Assembly: GCA_902793685.1 (NCBI GenBank)
Contig: CADBEN010000001.1
Location: forward strand, 124,001-188,000
Direction of reading: 5' to 3'
Source of the DNA: an uncultured Lachnospiraceae bacterium
GTDB taxonomy: Bacteria; Bacillota; Clostridia; Lachnospirales; Lachnospiraceae
DNA: 64,000 bases
Shown: positions 15,891 to 25,645 of the stretch, one piece after another
Position numbering within the stretch: position 1 is the stretch's first letter
How the letters are laid out: every line of letters begins with the position of its first letter
The notes under the pieces: model-generated
What the model was told of the DNA's origin: nothing
Seen by the model: only the letters and a program-made list of their open reading frames with translations
Database searches by the model: none
Translations under genes and position numbers: made by a program

Positions 15891-17260
15891 AGAAGGCTGC
15901 GGCAGGCCTCGATCTCGTGCCGCATAGCTTCCGGGCCCGGAGCGCCGACGGTGTTGCGCTTCGCGATGCAGGTCTTCATGGAGATCGCGTCATAGACGTC
16001 CTCCGCAAAGACCGGGGAGACCTCCCGGAATTCTTCCAGGGAAAGGTCATCCAGTGCCTTGTTCTTTTCAATGCACATCAGGACAAGCTGTCCTACGATG
16101 CCGTGGGCATCCCGGAAGGGAACGCCCTTGCCCACCAGATAATCTGCCGCGTCGGTGGCGTTGGTGAAGCCGCCCTTCGCCGAGTTTTCCATGCGGGCAT
16201 GGTTGAACTTCATGGCAGCCAGCATGCCGGTCATCAGGCGGATGCAGCTCAGCGCCGTATCGATGGCGTCGAAAGCGCCCTCCTTATCTTCCTGCATATC
16301 CTTATTGTAAGCCAGCGGAAGGCCCTTCATCACCGTAAGAAGGCCTGTCAGGGCGCCGTAGACACGGCCGGTCTTTCCGCGGATCAGCTCCGCGATGTCC
16401 GGGTTTTTCTTCTGCGGCATGATGCTGGAGCCCGTGGAATAGGTGTCTGCGATCTCCACAAAGCGGTATTCGTTGGTGTTCCAGATGATGATCTCTTCCG
16501 CAAGCCTGGAAAGATGCATCGCGGTCATGGCCAGATCGGAAAGGTATTCGATCAGATAATCCCGGTCGCTGACGGAATCCATGCTGTTCCGTGTGGGACC
16601 GTCGAAATCGAGGAGACGGGCAGTCTCATCCCGGTCCAGCGGATAAGTGGTTCCCGCAAAAGCTCCCGCCCCCAGCGGGCAGAGATTCAGGCGTTTCCTG
16701 CAGTCTGCCATGCGGCTGCGGTCTCTTAAGAACATCTCGAAATAAGCTCCGAAATGATGTGCCAGCGTCGTGGGCTGGGCCTTCTGGAGATGGGTGAATC
16801 CGGGCATGACAGTATCCGTATTCTCTTCCATGATCTTAAGGATCTCCGAGAGCAGCGTCGTCAGCAGCGCGCCGGTCTCATCGATCTCGTCACGGATATA
16901 AAGCTTCATGTCCAGGGCAACCTGGTCGTTTCTGCTCCGGCCGGTGTGCAAACGCTTCCCGGCATCGCCGATCCGCTCCGTCAGCGTCCCCTCGATGAAG
17001 GAATGGATGTCCTCGTAGTCAGAATCATTCTCAAAGGTCAGGGTCCCGTTCTCCAGTTCCTCCGCGATCTGCGTAAGTCCCTGAAGGATGGCCTTCCGGT
17101 CCTCTTCACTGATGATCTTCCGGTCCGCCAGCATCGTCGCGTGGGCGATACTTCCGCGGATATCCTGCCGCCAGAAGCGCTGATCGAAGGACAGGGATTC
17201 GTTGAATTCCTGAGCAAGGCTGTCTGTCTTCTGTGTAAATCTTCCGCCCCAGAGTTTCAT
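15887..17260 (-). CDS. argH: Argininosuccinate lyase
   Basis: 457 residues. Cleaves argininosuccinate to arginine and fumarate. The fumarase/aspartase signature GSSIMPQKKNPD and the N-terminal KLWGGRF are present, along with HTGRSRNDQ and the TxxLQxAQP-type motif THLQKAQPTT. The start overlaps the end of the YfhO-like gene (4 nt) and the stop overlaps the next gene. It is thus embedded in an envelope operon, away from argG/argB/argD at the far end of the window. Confidence 0.98.
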   Translation of the reverse strand: MKLWGGRFTQKTDSLAQEFNESLSFDQRFWRQDIRGSIAHATMLADRKIISEEDRKAILQGLTQIAEELENGTLTFENDSDYEDIHSFIEGTLTERIGDAGKRLHTGRSRNDQVALDMKLYIRDEIDETGALLTTLLSEILKIMEENTDTVMPGFTHLQKAQPTTLAHHFGAYFEMFLRDRSRMADCRKRLNLCPLGAGAFAGTTYPLDRDETARLLDFDGPTRNSMDSVSDRDYLIEYLSDLAMTAMHLSRLAEEIIIWNTNEYRFVEIADTYSTGSSIMPQKKNPDIAELIRGKTGRVYGALTGLLTVMKGLPLAYNKDMQEDKEGAFDAIDTALSCIRLMTGMLAAMKFNHARMENSAKGGFTNATDAADYLVGKGVPFRDAHGIVGQLVLMCIEKNKALDDLSLEEFREVSPVFAEDVYDAISMKTCIAKRNTVGAPGPEAMRHEIEACRSLL

Positions 17261-19908
17261 TCGTTTTCATCTATGATATCTGCCGAAGCCTGAATATCAT
17301 TTTTCCTTTCATTTTCTTCTTCGGGAGACGCCTCTGAATCTTCAAGTCCTTCTTCAGAAGCATCTTCCTCGTCAAATACTTCGGAGTCTTCTTCTGATGT
17401 TTCGTCCTCCGGAGTTACCTCCCCACTGTGCTTTTTATGGATCACAGAGAACGCAGCCGCGCCGAGCAGCAGCACCAGGCTTACGATGGTGATCAGGATC
17501 CCCTCTGTCCTGCCGCGGGGACGGAAATCAAAGGTCATCTGATGGGTCCCGGCGGGAAGCCGGACAGCGAGGAAGGCATTGAAATACTCATCCGTGTCCA
17601 GGGTCCGTCCGTCTGCGGTGACGGTCCATCCCTTGTCGTAAGGAATCGAGGTCAGAAGCATTCCTGCCTCGGACGCGGTGACGGTGCCCTCGATATGGGT
17701 GTCTGAGAAGGAGGTGATCTCCATGGGCTCTGTCACCATCGCGGCCCGGAGCTCTGCCAGCGCGTTGTAGTCAAAGCGGTAGATATGGCAGTCCAGGGTG
17801 GCGCCGCTGGCTTCGCCGGATTCCGTCAGTGTGACCCGCTCTCCTTCATACAGCGTGCCGAGTTCCATGAAGAAATGGCGGTTCAGATTGTCATAGGTCT
17901 GGTCGCCGCCGGGCAGATCCGCACGGACCTTGTTGATTTTCGAGGACAGCGCATAGGCGTAGTACTCTCCGTCCGCGTCTGCCGTAAAGGTGCAGGTGGC
18001 CCCGGTCGTGCTGCTCTCATTCATGATCAGCATCGGGGAGGTGAAGAACAGCGAGCTCAGATCATTCTGGACATCTGCCGGATCATCCAGCTTCCGTTCC
18101 CAGTTTTCTTCCAGGTCCGGCCTGACCATGTAGGCCAGGGGGAAGGTGGAGGGATTCTCGTAGAGCCAGGTATTTCCGGAGCTTGCGACCAGCTTCAGAG
18201 CCGGGTTGTAGGACTCCGAGGAGTAGAAAGCATACCGGACGTTCAGGAAAGCGTCCACGAAGGGCGTCGAGCCGTTGATGCTGTAGGCATTCACCGAACT
18301 CTCACATCCCAGGTCCCGGAGAAGGGTTCCCAGATTCTTGTAGGCCATGGAGGAGAACAGGGAGACGGAGGGGAAATTCATCCATGCGCCGTCATCCTTC
18401 GATTTCCGTCTGACCTTCTCAAAGCGGGTGAAGGGCTGATCCGAGACCGTGTTCCTGAGCGAGATCACATCCGCATTGTCCGCGGTGTAGTTTTTCCGGT
18501 TGGTGGTCGGAACTGTGGTGGCAGTCATGTTGACGGCAGCCTCCACCGCCACCAGCGCCATCAGGATAAAGGCCGCGGTATTCCTGTTCATGCGGCGCTC
18601 GCGCACCATCCACAGAATCAGCGCGTAGAGAGCCACGAACAGCATCGCGGCGTAGTAGACCACGAAATGGAAATCTTCATTGTCCACGAATTTCTGGCAG
18701 AAAACGACAAACAGGAAGCTGAGCAGGAAGGAAAGCTTCAGGTCCTTCCCGGTATTTCCGTCCCACAGGTATACTGCCCTGCAGCAGAGATAAAGGACAA
18801 GGAAGATGTAGATAAAGCTCTGGCGCGCCGGCAGGGAGTTCGGGTAGTGGAATCCGTGCCAGATATAGTTCAGAACATTGATGGAGAAACTGGCGAGGAA
18901 AAAGATGAGGACTGTCCCGTAGACTGCCTTCTCCTTCAGAGAGACTTTCCGGTTCACCACGTAGAGGATCATCAGCTGGAAGACCGCCACGCCGCAGAAT
19001 ATGTTCGGCCAGTGGTCCAGCCCTGTCTCGACGGAGATGTTGCCGATGTGTCTGGCCAGCATATCAAGGATGGAGAAATAACAGGAGAAAGTTTTCGGAA
19101 AGCTGAAGTCGCCGGAAGCAGTCGCCTGCAGTGCGAAGACCTCCGGGATCAGGACCGCGGCAGCGAGACCTCCCGCCACCAGGGAACAGCATGCAAACTG
19201 TACACCGGTCTTAAGGAAACGCCGCGGCGTCATCTTCCCCTCAAGAATCACAAGGCAGAAGAACCAGATGATCAGGAACATGCAGATCATGATCGAAATA
19301 TAGTAGTTCGAGGTGATACTGAGTCCCAGCGTGACAGTGTACATGATCCACCGGTTTTCGGAGACCAGTTTTTCCGCACCGTAAATGATCAGCGGAAACA
19401 GGAGGATGCAGTCGAGCCACATTACGTTCCAGCTGTAGGCACACATATAGGCGGACATTGCGTAAAAGATCCCGAAAAATGCCGGGTAGAGACGATCTTC
19501 TTCCGTGTGTCTCTGCAGGTACCAGGTCATGGTGAGACCGCAGAGACCGGTCTTCACGACGATCATGATCGTGATGAACTCGATCACGTATTTCTTCGGG
19601 CAGAGTACGATCAGCCAGTTCAGCGGGCTGGCGAGGTAATATGCATAGATGGCGGAAAAATTGACGCCCATGCCGACGTCCCAGCTGTACAGAAGGCTTC
19701 CGCCGGTGCTCAGTTTATATTTGAATTCCGAGAAAAACGGCGCGTACTGATGATAGAGATCTGTCCGGAGAAAGCACTCGTCCCCGAAGGGGAAAATGCC
19801 TCTCTGGATGAAGATCACGATCATGATGAAGACGGGAATGAAAAAAGAAACGATCCACGCGTCTTTGCGCCGGAACCAGGAATAATCTTCAGTATCTTTG
19901 TGATCCAT
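17257..19908 (-). CDS. YfhO-family multi-spanning membrane protein
   Basis: 883 residues. Many hydrophobic helices between residues 15 and 470, then a large extracytoplasmic part and a last helix (~815-835) before an acidic, Glu/Ser/Asp-rich C-terminus. The N-terminal luminal-type motif GDECFLRTDLYHQYAPFF and the later SWDVGMGVNF region are typical of YfhO, a GT-C-like glycosyltransferase family; in Bacillus, YfhO is needed for glycosylation of lipoteichoic acid. A similar role here is inference. First gene of the operon with argH, NlpC-like and LCP genes. Confidence 0.88.
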   Translation of the reverse strand: MDHKDTEDYSWFRRKDAWIVSFFIPVFIMIVIFIQRGIFPFGDECFLRTDLYHQYAPFFSEFKYKLSTGGSLLYSWDVGMGVNFSAIYAYYLASPLNWLIVLCPKKYVIEFITIMIVVKTGLCGLTMTWYLQRHTEEDRLYPAFFGIFYAMSAYMCAYSWNVMWLDCILLFPLIIYGAEKLVSENRWIMYTVTLGLSITSNYYISIMICMFLIIWFFCLVILEGKMTPRRFLKTGVQFACCSLVAGGLAAAVLIPEVFALQATASGDFSFPKTFSCYFSILDMLARHIGNISVETGLDHWPNIFCGVAVFQLMILYVVNRKVSLKEKAVYGTVLIFFLASFSINVLNYIWHGFHYPNSLPARQSFIYIFLVLYLCCRAVYLWDGNTGKDLKLSFLLSFLFVVFCQKFVDNEDFHFVVYYAAMLFVALYALILWMVRERRMNRNTAAFILMALVAVEAAVNMTATTVPTTNRKNYTADNADVISLRNTVSDQPFTRFEKVRRKSKDDGAWMNFPSVSLFSSMAYKNLGTLLRDLGCESSVNAYSINGSTPFVDAFLNVRYAFYSSESYNPALKLVASSGNTWLYENPSTFPLAYMVRPDLEENWERKLDDPADVQNDLSSLFFTSPMLIMNESSTTGATCTFTADADGEYYAYALSSKINKVRADLPGGDQTYDNLNRHFFMELGTLYEGERVTLTESGEASGATLDCHIYRFDYNALAELRAAMVTEPMEITSFSDTHIEGTVTASEAGMLLTSIPYDKGWTVTADGRTLDTDEYFNAFLAVRLPAGTHQMTFDFRPRGRTEGILITIVSLVLLLGAAAFSVIHKKHSGEVTPEDETSEEDSEVFDEEDASEEGLEDSEASPEEENERKNDIQASADIIDENE

Positions 19909-19951
19909 TCTGAATAGTTCTCCGTAAAGCGTCCAGATTTATAACTTGTAT

Positions 19952-19960
19952 AGTATAGCA
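19952..19960 (-). promoter_or_regulatory. Extended -10 promoter of the YfhO-argH operon
   Basis: Minus strand TGC-TATACT with no good -35, between the guaB terminator and the ATG at 19908. Confidence 0.6.
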
Positions 19961-20007
19961 CAAAAACAGTCATCCCCGCCACCGGTAACGGAGGCAGAGA
20001 TGACTGT
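19960..20007 (-). terminator. Terminator of guaB
   Basis: ACAGTCATC (19966-19974) pairs with GATGACTGT (19999-20007); the minus-strand transcript then reads TTTTTG. Confidence 0.85.
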
Positions 20008-20076
20008 CTCATATTAATAAATTATTAAGTTTGGTTATGCTGTCCCCTGAGGGAAGGATGATACTCCAGCACTTCC

Positions 20077-21582
20077 TTAGTTATTGATAGAGTTGTTCTT
20101 GAGAATGACGTCGTGGCTTCCGCCCTCGACGATGGAGGTGGAGGAAACCACCGTCAGCCTTGCCTTCTGCTGCAGCTCCGGGATGGAAAGCGCGCCGCAG
20201 TTGCACATGGTGGAGCGGACCTTGTAGAGTGTGGTCTGCACACCCTCAGCCAGCGGCCCGGCGTAGGGAACGTAGCTGTCGACGCCTTCCTCGAAGGAAA
20301 GTTTGGTGGCGCCGCCCAGGTCGTAACGCTGCCAGTTGCGTGCACGGTTGGAGCCTTCGCCCCAGTACTCCTTGACATAGTTTCCGTTGATGCGGAGCTT
20401 GTTGGTCGGGCTCTCGTCGAAGCGGGCAAAATAACGGCCCAGCATGACAAAATCCGCGCCCATGGCCAGTGCCAGGGTAATGTGGTAGTCATGGACGATA
20501 CCGCCGTCGGAACAGATCGGAATGTAGATGCCGGTCTGCTCAAAATACTCGTCTCTTGCCTTTGCGACCTCGATGACTGCAGTCGCCTGACCGCGGCCGA
20601 TGCCCTTGGTCTCGCGGGTGATGCAGATGGAACCGCCGCCGATGCCGATCTTCACGAAGTCTGCGCCTGCCTTTGCCAGGAACAGGAAACCGTCGCGGTC
20701 GACGACATTGCCCGCGCCGACCTTGACACGGTCGCCGTAGGTCTTGCGGATCCATTCGATGGTGCGGCTCTGCCACTCGCTGAAGCCTTCGGAGGAATCA
20801 ATGCAGATCACGTCCACGCCGGCTTCCACCAGCGCCGGGACACGCTCCGCGTAGTCTCTGGTATTGATGCCTGCGCCGACGACATAGCTCTTGTTCTCAT
20901 CCAGAAGCTCGTTCACATTCTCCTTGTGGCTGTCGTAGTCCTTGCGGAACACCATGTACTGAAGGTGTCCTTCCTCATCGATCAGCGGCAGGGAATTGAT
21001 CTTGTGCTCCCAGATAATGTCGTTGCAGTCGTGCAGGTTGGTGGTGGCAGGTGCGGTGACCAGCTTGTCAAAGGGAGTCATGAACTCCGTGACAGAGAGA
21101 TCCGGGCCCATCCTGGAAAGACGGTAGTCACGGGATGCGACAATACCGAGCAGCTTTCCGTGGGCGGTGCCGTCCTCGGTAATGGCGACGGTGGAATGGC
21201 CGGTGCGGGTCTTCAGCTCCAGGACATCCGCCAGGGTCGCGGTGGGCGGAAGGTTGGAATCGCTGGTGACGAAGCCTTTTTTATACTGCTTCACGCGGCG
21301 GACCATATCTGCCTCATTCTCGATGCTCTGGGATCCGTAGATAAAGGAAACGCCGCCCTGCTTTGCCAGCGCGATCGCGAGTTTGTCCCCGGAAACAGAC
21401 TGCATGATCGCGGAGACCATGGGAATATTCATGGTGATCGGGCACTCTTCCGCCCCCTTCTTGAATTTGACGAGCGGAGTCTTGAGACTCACGGACGTCG
21501 GAATGCATTCAGCGGATGAATAGCCCGGTACAAGCAGATACTCACCGAAGGTTCTGGACGGTTCCGAAAAAAAGTATGCCAT
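20077..21582 (-). CDS. guaB: IMP dehydrogenase
   Basis: 501 residues. Oxidises IMP to XMP in guanine nucleotide synthesis. Catalytic Cys320 in [12 protein letters not shown]; substrate/phosphate loops CIDSSEG and SDGGI; a CBS pair (~105-220) inserted in the barrel; the C-terminal flap region is present. GGAGGAAATA precedes the ATG. It has its own promoter and terminator. N-terminus [12 protein letters not shown] differs from E. coli GuaB but is normal for one Gram-positive/protist-like IMPDH group (general knowledge). Confidence 0.95.
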   Translation of the reverse strand: MAYFFSEPSRTFGEYLLVPGYSSAECIPTSVSLKTPLVKFKKGAEECPITMNIPMVSAIMQSVSGDKLAIALAKQGGVSFIYGSQSIENEADMVRRVKQYKKGFVTSDSNLPPTATLADVLELKTRTGHSTVAITEDGTAHGKLLGIVASRDYRLSRMGPDLSVTEFMTPFDKLVTAPATTNLHDCNDIIWEHKINSLPLIDEEGHLQYMVFRKDYDSHKENVNELLDENKSYVVGAGINTRDYAERVPALVEAGVDVICIDSSEGFSEWQSRTIEWIRKTYGDRVKVGAGNVVDRDGFLFLAKAGADFVKIGIGGGSICITRETKGIGRGQATAVIEVAKARDEYFEQTGIYIPICSDGGIVHDYHITLALAMGADFVMLGRYFARFDESPTNKLRINGNYVKEYWGEGSNRARNWQRYDLGGATKLSFEEGVDSYVPYAGPLAEGVQTTLYKVRSTMCNCGALSIPELQQKARLTVVSSTSIVEGGSHDVILKNNSINN

Positions 21583-21632
21583 TATTTCCTCCCTCTCGCA
21601 TTGGACATTTTGTTCATCAGAATATTAGTCGT

Positions 21633-21661
21633 ATTCTACATGAATCTCCGAAGTAAATCAA
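21633..21661 (-). promoter_or_regulatory. guaB promoter
   Basis: Minus strand TTGATT (21661-21656), 17 bp, TAGAAT (21638-21633). Confidence 0.75.
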
Positions 21662-21680
21662 CACCCGAAATACAGATTTT

Positions 21681-22322
21681 TTAAGGCTTCCGGAACACTG
21701 CGTGGAGACGCAGGTTCTTTCTGCGCTCCGCCGCAAGGCACGTAAGACCTGCCTTTTTTGCAAGGGCCCGGAGCTCCGAAGGACTGTAGCAGTGCACATC
21801 TCCCTTGCCGATCAGGTTCCCCAGGGGAAGCTCCACCCGGTTTACGAACCAGAGAAGCGGACCCGGTACTGTCATGTCCCGCAGGATCAGTCTCCCTCCC
21901 GGACGGAGGATACGGACACAGCTCTTAAGGAATTTCTCCGGATGCGTATAATGGTGAAAACTCATGGAACAGATGACCGTGTCAAAGCTTTTGTCCGCGA
22001 AGGGAAGATTTTCGCAGTCTCCTTCCACAAACTCTGCATTCTCCAGTTTCCGGGCCCGGGCTGCCCGGATCATCTCCGGTGAGAGATCGATCCCTGTCAG
22101 CGGAACATCCGGATAGTGCTTCCGGACCAGGGTCAGCATTGCGCCTGTGCCGCATCCGCAGTCCAGGAGCGCTGAAACAGCTTCCTTTTTCAGCTCTCTC
22201 AGGATGTCCGGGTAGTCTTTTCTGCAGAGGCGGTAGATGCCCGCATGGTCTCCGTCAAAGGACATGGCCGCTTTATTGAATTCCGCGATGGTCAGCGCTT
22301 TTAATTGTTCTGCAGTCTTCAT
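21681..22322 (-). CDS. Class I SAM-dependent methyltransferase
   Basis: 213 residues. Motif I LLDCGCGTG (~52-60), a GIDLSPEMI acidic loop and the post-motif FDTVICSMSFHHY and RPGGRLILRD strands define a class I (UbiE-like) methyltransferase. Substrate unknown. It lies between the decarboxylase operon and guaB; the hairpin upstream suggests a separate or weakly read-through unit. Confidence 0.85.
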   Translation of the reverse strand: MKTAEQLKALTIAEFNKAAMSFDGDHAGIYRLCRKDYPDILRELKKEAVSALLDCGCGTGAMLTLVRKHYPDVPLTGIDLSPEMIRAARARKLENAEFVEGDCENLPFADKSFDTVICSMSFHHYTHPEKFLKSCVRILRPGGRLILRDMTVPGPLLWFVNRVELPLGNLIGKGDVHCYSPSELRALAKKAGLTCLAAERRKNLRLHAVFRKP

Positions 22323-22344
22323 AGTGTCAGCGCCCTCCTGTACA

Positions 22345-22379
22345 GAACCGCCGCAGTCCGTGACGGTCTGCGGCGGTTC
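22345..22379 (-). terminator. Hairpin after the oad operon
   Basis: Perfect 12-bp GC-rich stem GAACCGCCGCAG/CTGCGGCGGTTC with an 11-nt loop. The U-tract is weak (TTCTGTAC), so read-through into the methyltransferase gene is possible. Confidence 0.65.
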
Positions 22380-22429
22380 CGTGATTCCGCGGGAGCCCTT
22401 CCGGCCCTGCGGACATGATTTCTCTTCTT

Positions 22430-23842
22430 TTATACCGGATATGCCTTGGAAGCGGTATCCGCCTTGGAAATATCCATGCCGGTCTTCTGTGCCTGTCTGT
22501 ACTTGAAGAAGTCCAGGGCAACCTGCGGGAACAGCGCGTAGGAAAGCACGTCCTCGTCCTGCTGCTTCCAGGGTGCGATCTCCTCCTCGTACTTCGGGAG
22601 CTGCGGCGGGATCAGGTCTGCCGGACGGCAGGTGATCGGCTCTTCGCCCTTCAGGATCATCTTCTGGACCTCCGGGTTGACCGGACGTACGGACTGGCCG
22701 AACTCGCCGTGCACCAGCTTGTGGGACTCCTTCGGGACCATCTTGTAGCGGGACTTCATGAGAACGTTCATGACAGCCTGGGTACCGACGATCTGAGAGG
22801 ACGGGGTGACCAGCGGCGGCTGGCCGAAGTCGTCACGCACTCTTGCGACCTCTTCCAGGACCTCGTCCAGAAGATCGGCCTTGTGCGCCTCGGTCAGCTG
22901 CTTCAGCAGGTTGGAGAGCATACCGCCCGGAACCTGGTAGCGCAGGGTGTTGATGTTGACGCCCAGCAGCTTCGGGCTCAGCAGGCCGTTTTCGATATAC
23001 TTTTCACGGATGGGCGTGAAGTACTTCGCGATCTCGGTCAGCTGCTTCACATCCAGGCCGGTGTCGTAGGGCGTACCTCTCAGGGTCTCGACCATGACCT
23101 CGGTGGCCGGCTGGGAGGTTCCCAGTGCCAGCGGGGAGATCGCGCAGTCGACGATATCCGCTCCTGCCTCGATGCACTTCATGAGGGTCATGGAAGCGCA
23201 GCCGGAGGTGTAGTGGGTGTGGATGTCGATGGGCAGCTTGGTGGCGCTCTTCAGTGCCTTGACCAGCTCATAGCCCGGATACGGGGTAAGCAGACCTGCC
23301 ATATCCTTGATGCAGATGGAATCCGCGCCCATATCCTCGATACGCTTCGCGATATCCATCCAGTACTCCAGGGTGTAGGCGTCGCCCAGGGTATAGGAAA
23401 GAGCGATCTGCGCCTCTGCGCCTTCCTTCTTGCAGGCCTTGACTGCGGTCTCCAGGTTGCGGAGATCGTTCAGACAGTCGAAGATGCGGATGATGTCGAT
23501 GCCGTTGGCGACGGACTTCTCGACGAAGTATTCGACAACATCGTCCGCGTAGTGGTTGTAGCCCAGGATGTTCTGTCCGCGGAACAGCATCTGGAGCTTC
23601 GTGTTCTTGAAGCCCTTCTTCAGTGCGCGCAGACGATCCCACGGATCCTCGTGGAGGAAACGCAGGCAGGAATCGAAGGTCGCGCCGCCCCAGCACTCGA
23701 CGGAGCGGTATCCGATCTTGTCCATCTTGTCAATGATCGGCAGCATTTCTTCTGTCGTCATTCTGGTCGCGAAGAGAGACTGATGCGCGTCACGCAGGAC
23801 GGTCTCTACGATCTGGACCGGTTTCTTCTGTACTTTATCCAT
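22430..23842 (-). CDS. oadA: Oxaloacetate decarboxylase alpha / transcarboxylase 5S-type carboxyltransferase
   Basis: 470 residues, a pyruvate/oxaloacetate carboxyltransferase TIM barrel plus PYC/OADA helical domain. Seen: LRDAHQSLFATRM (RDxHQS), metal-binding HTHYTSG, and the carbamoyl-Lys loop CIKDMAG. No C-terminal biotin domain; biotin is supplied by the separate BCCP two genes upstream. It moves CO2 between oxaloacetate/pyruvate and biotin. Last gene of a five-gene operon with BCCP and Na+-pump subunits. Confidence 0.93.
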   Translation of the reverse strand: MDKVQKKPVQIVETVLRDAHQSLFATRMTTEEMLPIIDKMDKIGYRSVECWGGATFDSCLRFLHEDPWDRLRALKKGFKNTKLQMLFRGQNILGYNHYADDVVEYFVEKSVANGIDIIRIFDCLNDLRNLETAVKACKKEGAEAQIALSYTLGDAYTLEYWMDIAKRIEDMGADSICIKDMAGLLTPYPGYELVKALKSATKLPIDIHTHYTSGCASMTLMKCIEAGADIVDCAISPLALGTSQPATEVMVETLRGTPYDTGLDVKQLTEIAKYFTPIREKYIENGLLSPKLLGVNINTLRYQVPGGMLSNLLKQLTEAHKADLLDEVLEEVARVRDDFGQPPLVTPSSQIVGTQAVMNVLMKSRYKMVPKESHKLVHGEFGQSVRPVNPEVQKMILKGEEPITCRPADLIPPQLPKYEEEIAPWKQQDEDVLSYALFPQVALDFFKYRQAQKTGMDISKADTASKAYPV

Positions 23843-23878
23843 TTAAGATTATCTCCTTCTGATGAAGTGACGCAGTCT

Positions 23879-25024
23879 TTATTTTATGCCGAAGATCGCC
23901 ATGAAGGTGCCGGCTGCGACAGCCGTACCGATGACGCCCGCAACATTCGGGCCCATGGCATGCATGAGCAGGAAGTTGGTGGGATCTGCTTCCGCACCGA
24001 CCTTCTGCGCGACACGCGCGGACATCGGGACTGCAGAAACGCCTGCCGCACCGATCAGCGGATTGACCTTGCCGCCGGTGGCCTTTGACATGATCTTGCC
24101 CAGGACGACGCCTCCCGCAGTGCCAAACGCGAAAGCGATCAGGCCCAGCAGGACGATCTTCAGGGTATCCGCGCGGAGGAACGCTTCAGCGCTGGTGGAA
24201 GCGCCGACGCTGGTGCCGAGCAGGATGACGACGATGTACATCAGGGCGTTGCTGGCGGTCTCGGTCAGCTGGTGGACCACGCCGCTCTCACGGAACAGGT
24301 TGCCCAGCATCAGCATGCCGACCAGCGGCGCGGTGGTGGGCAGGATGAGGCAGACTACGATGGTCACGATGATCGGGAACAGGATCTTCTCGATCTTGGA
24401 GACCGGACGCAGCTGCGCCATCTTGATCTTTCTCTCCTTCTCAGACGTCAGCGCCTTCATGATGGGCGGCTGGATGATCGGGACGAGAGACATGTAGGAG
24501 TAGGCAGCCACGGCAATGGCGCCCAGGTATTCGGTCTGCCCCATTCTTCCGGCAAGGAAGATCGAGGTCGGGCCGTCCGCGCCGCCGATGATGGAGATGG
24601 CGGCAGCCGCTTTACCGTTGAAGCCCAGCAGGACTGCCATCAGGTACGCCATGTAGACGCCGAACTGAGCGGCAGCTCCGAGAAGGAAGCTCATGGGGTT
24701 CGCGATCAGCGGACCGAAGTCGGTCATGGCGCCGACGCCCATGAAGATCAGCGAAGGAAGGATGCCGAGCTCGTCCAGAATGTAGAAATAGTGGAGAAGC
24801 CCGCCGGTTCCGCCGTCTTCCGGACTCGCCATGATATCCGGATAAATGTTGACCAGCAGCATGCCGAAGGCGATGGGAACCAGAAGAAGCGGCTCAAATC
24901 CCTTGGCGATCGCCAGATAGAGGAACACCAGGGCAACAACGATCATGATGATATTGCCGCCGGTGATCGACGTCAGCGCCGACTGCTGGGCCAGATTGGC
25001 CAGAGTGTTTGTTATATACGCCAT
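23879..25024 (-). CDS. oadB: Sodium ion-translocating decarboxylase beta subunit
   Basis: 381 residues, highly hydrophobic, about ten membrane helices. The family motifs are seen: [27 protein letters not shown] and [19 protein letters not shown]-like end ([12 protein letters not shown]). This subunit decarboxylates carboxybiotin and couples it to Na+ export. It follows BCCP and precedes the 5S-type subunit. Confidence 0.96.
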   Translation of the reverse strand: MAYITNTLANLAQQSALTSITGGNIIMIVVALVFLYLAIAKGFEPLLLVPIAFGMLLVNIYPDIMASPEDGGTGGLLHYFYILDELGILPSLIFMGVGAMTDFGPLIANPMSFLLGAAAQFGVYMAYLMAVLLGFNGKAAAAISIIGGADGPTSIFLAGRMGQTEYLGAIAVAAYSYMSLVPIIQPPIMKALTSEKERKIKMAQLRPVSKIEKILFPIIVTIVVCLILPTTAPLVGMLMLGNLFRESGVVHQLTETASNALMYIVVILLGTSVGASTSAEAFLRADTLKIVLLGLIAFAFGTAGGVVLGKIMSKATGGKVNPLIGAAGVSAVPMSARVAQKVGAEADPTNFLLMHAMGPNVAGVIGTAVAAGTFMAIFGIK

Positions 25025-25052
25025 TCTGTTAAGACCTCCTGATCTTTGGGGA

Positions 25053-25517
25053 TCAGTTCAGCGTTGCAAGAACCTCTCCTGCCTCAACTGCGGTGCCGAC
25101 AGAGACATTGATGCTGGCGATGGTGCCGGCTTCCGGAGCGACGATCTCGTTCTCCATCTTCATAGCTTCAAGGATCATGATGGTCTGTCCTGCATCGACA
25201 TGATCGCCGACGTTCTTGTCAACGCTCAGGATCTTGCCGGGCATCGGGGACTCGACGGTGATGCTGCCTGCAGCGCCGGAAGGAGCAGCTGCCGGAGCGG
25301 GAGCCGGAGCCGGAGCTGGTGCCGGAGCCGGTGCCGGAGCGGGAGCCGGTGCGGGTGCAGCGACAGGAGCCGGTGCCGGAGCGGGAGCCGGAGCGTAAAC
25401 AACAGGAGCCGGTGCCGGGACAGAAACGACCGGAGCCTGGGCAGCTGCAGCGGTGATGCCTTCCTCAACCTGAACAACATAAGTCTGTCCGTTGACCGTG
25501 ATCGTATAGTTCTTCAT
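25053..25517 (-). CDS. Biotin carboxyl carrier protein
   Basis: 154 residues: a short N-terminal strand region (1-20), a long Ala/Pro linker (~25-80; PAPAPAP repeats) and a biotinyl domain with Lys118 in EAMKMEN, the biotin attachment site. The linker lets biotin swing between the carboxyltransferases and OadB. The repetitive linker DNA (about 25270-25440) is a low-complexity tract, not a transposon. Confidence 0.95.
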   Translation of the reverse strand: MKNYTITVNGQTYVVQVEEGITAAAAQAPVVSVPAPAPVVYAPAPAPAPAPVAAPAPAPAPAPAPAPAPAPAPAPAAAPSGAAGSITVESPMPGKILSVDKNVGDHVDAGQTIMILEAMKMENEIVAPEAGTIASINVSVGTAVEAGEVLATLN

Positions 25518-25645
25518 TTTTTAATCCTCCTGAATAATGTTCTTTTCAATGAAAGTATGCCTGATTCTGGCTGTAACTGACTGAATACACTGCGCGTCTG
25601 CGGGAATGATCCCTGCGCACAGGTTAAGGGAATAAGGCCGGAAAC

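Noticed and set aside
17785-19917. 710-residue plus-strand frame opposite the YfhO gene
   Set aside because: Antisense shadow of a conserved membrane protein; charged, low-information sequence.
25270-25440. Repetitive GC-rich tract resembling a CRISPR or VNTR
   Set aside because: It is the Ala/Pro linker coding sequence of the biotin carrier protein, with no regular spacers.
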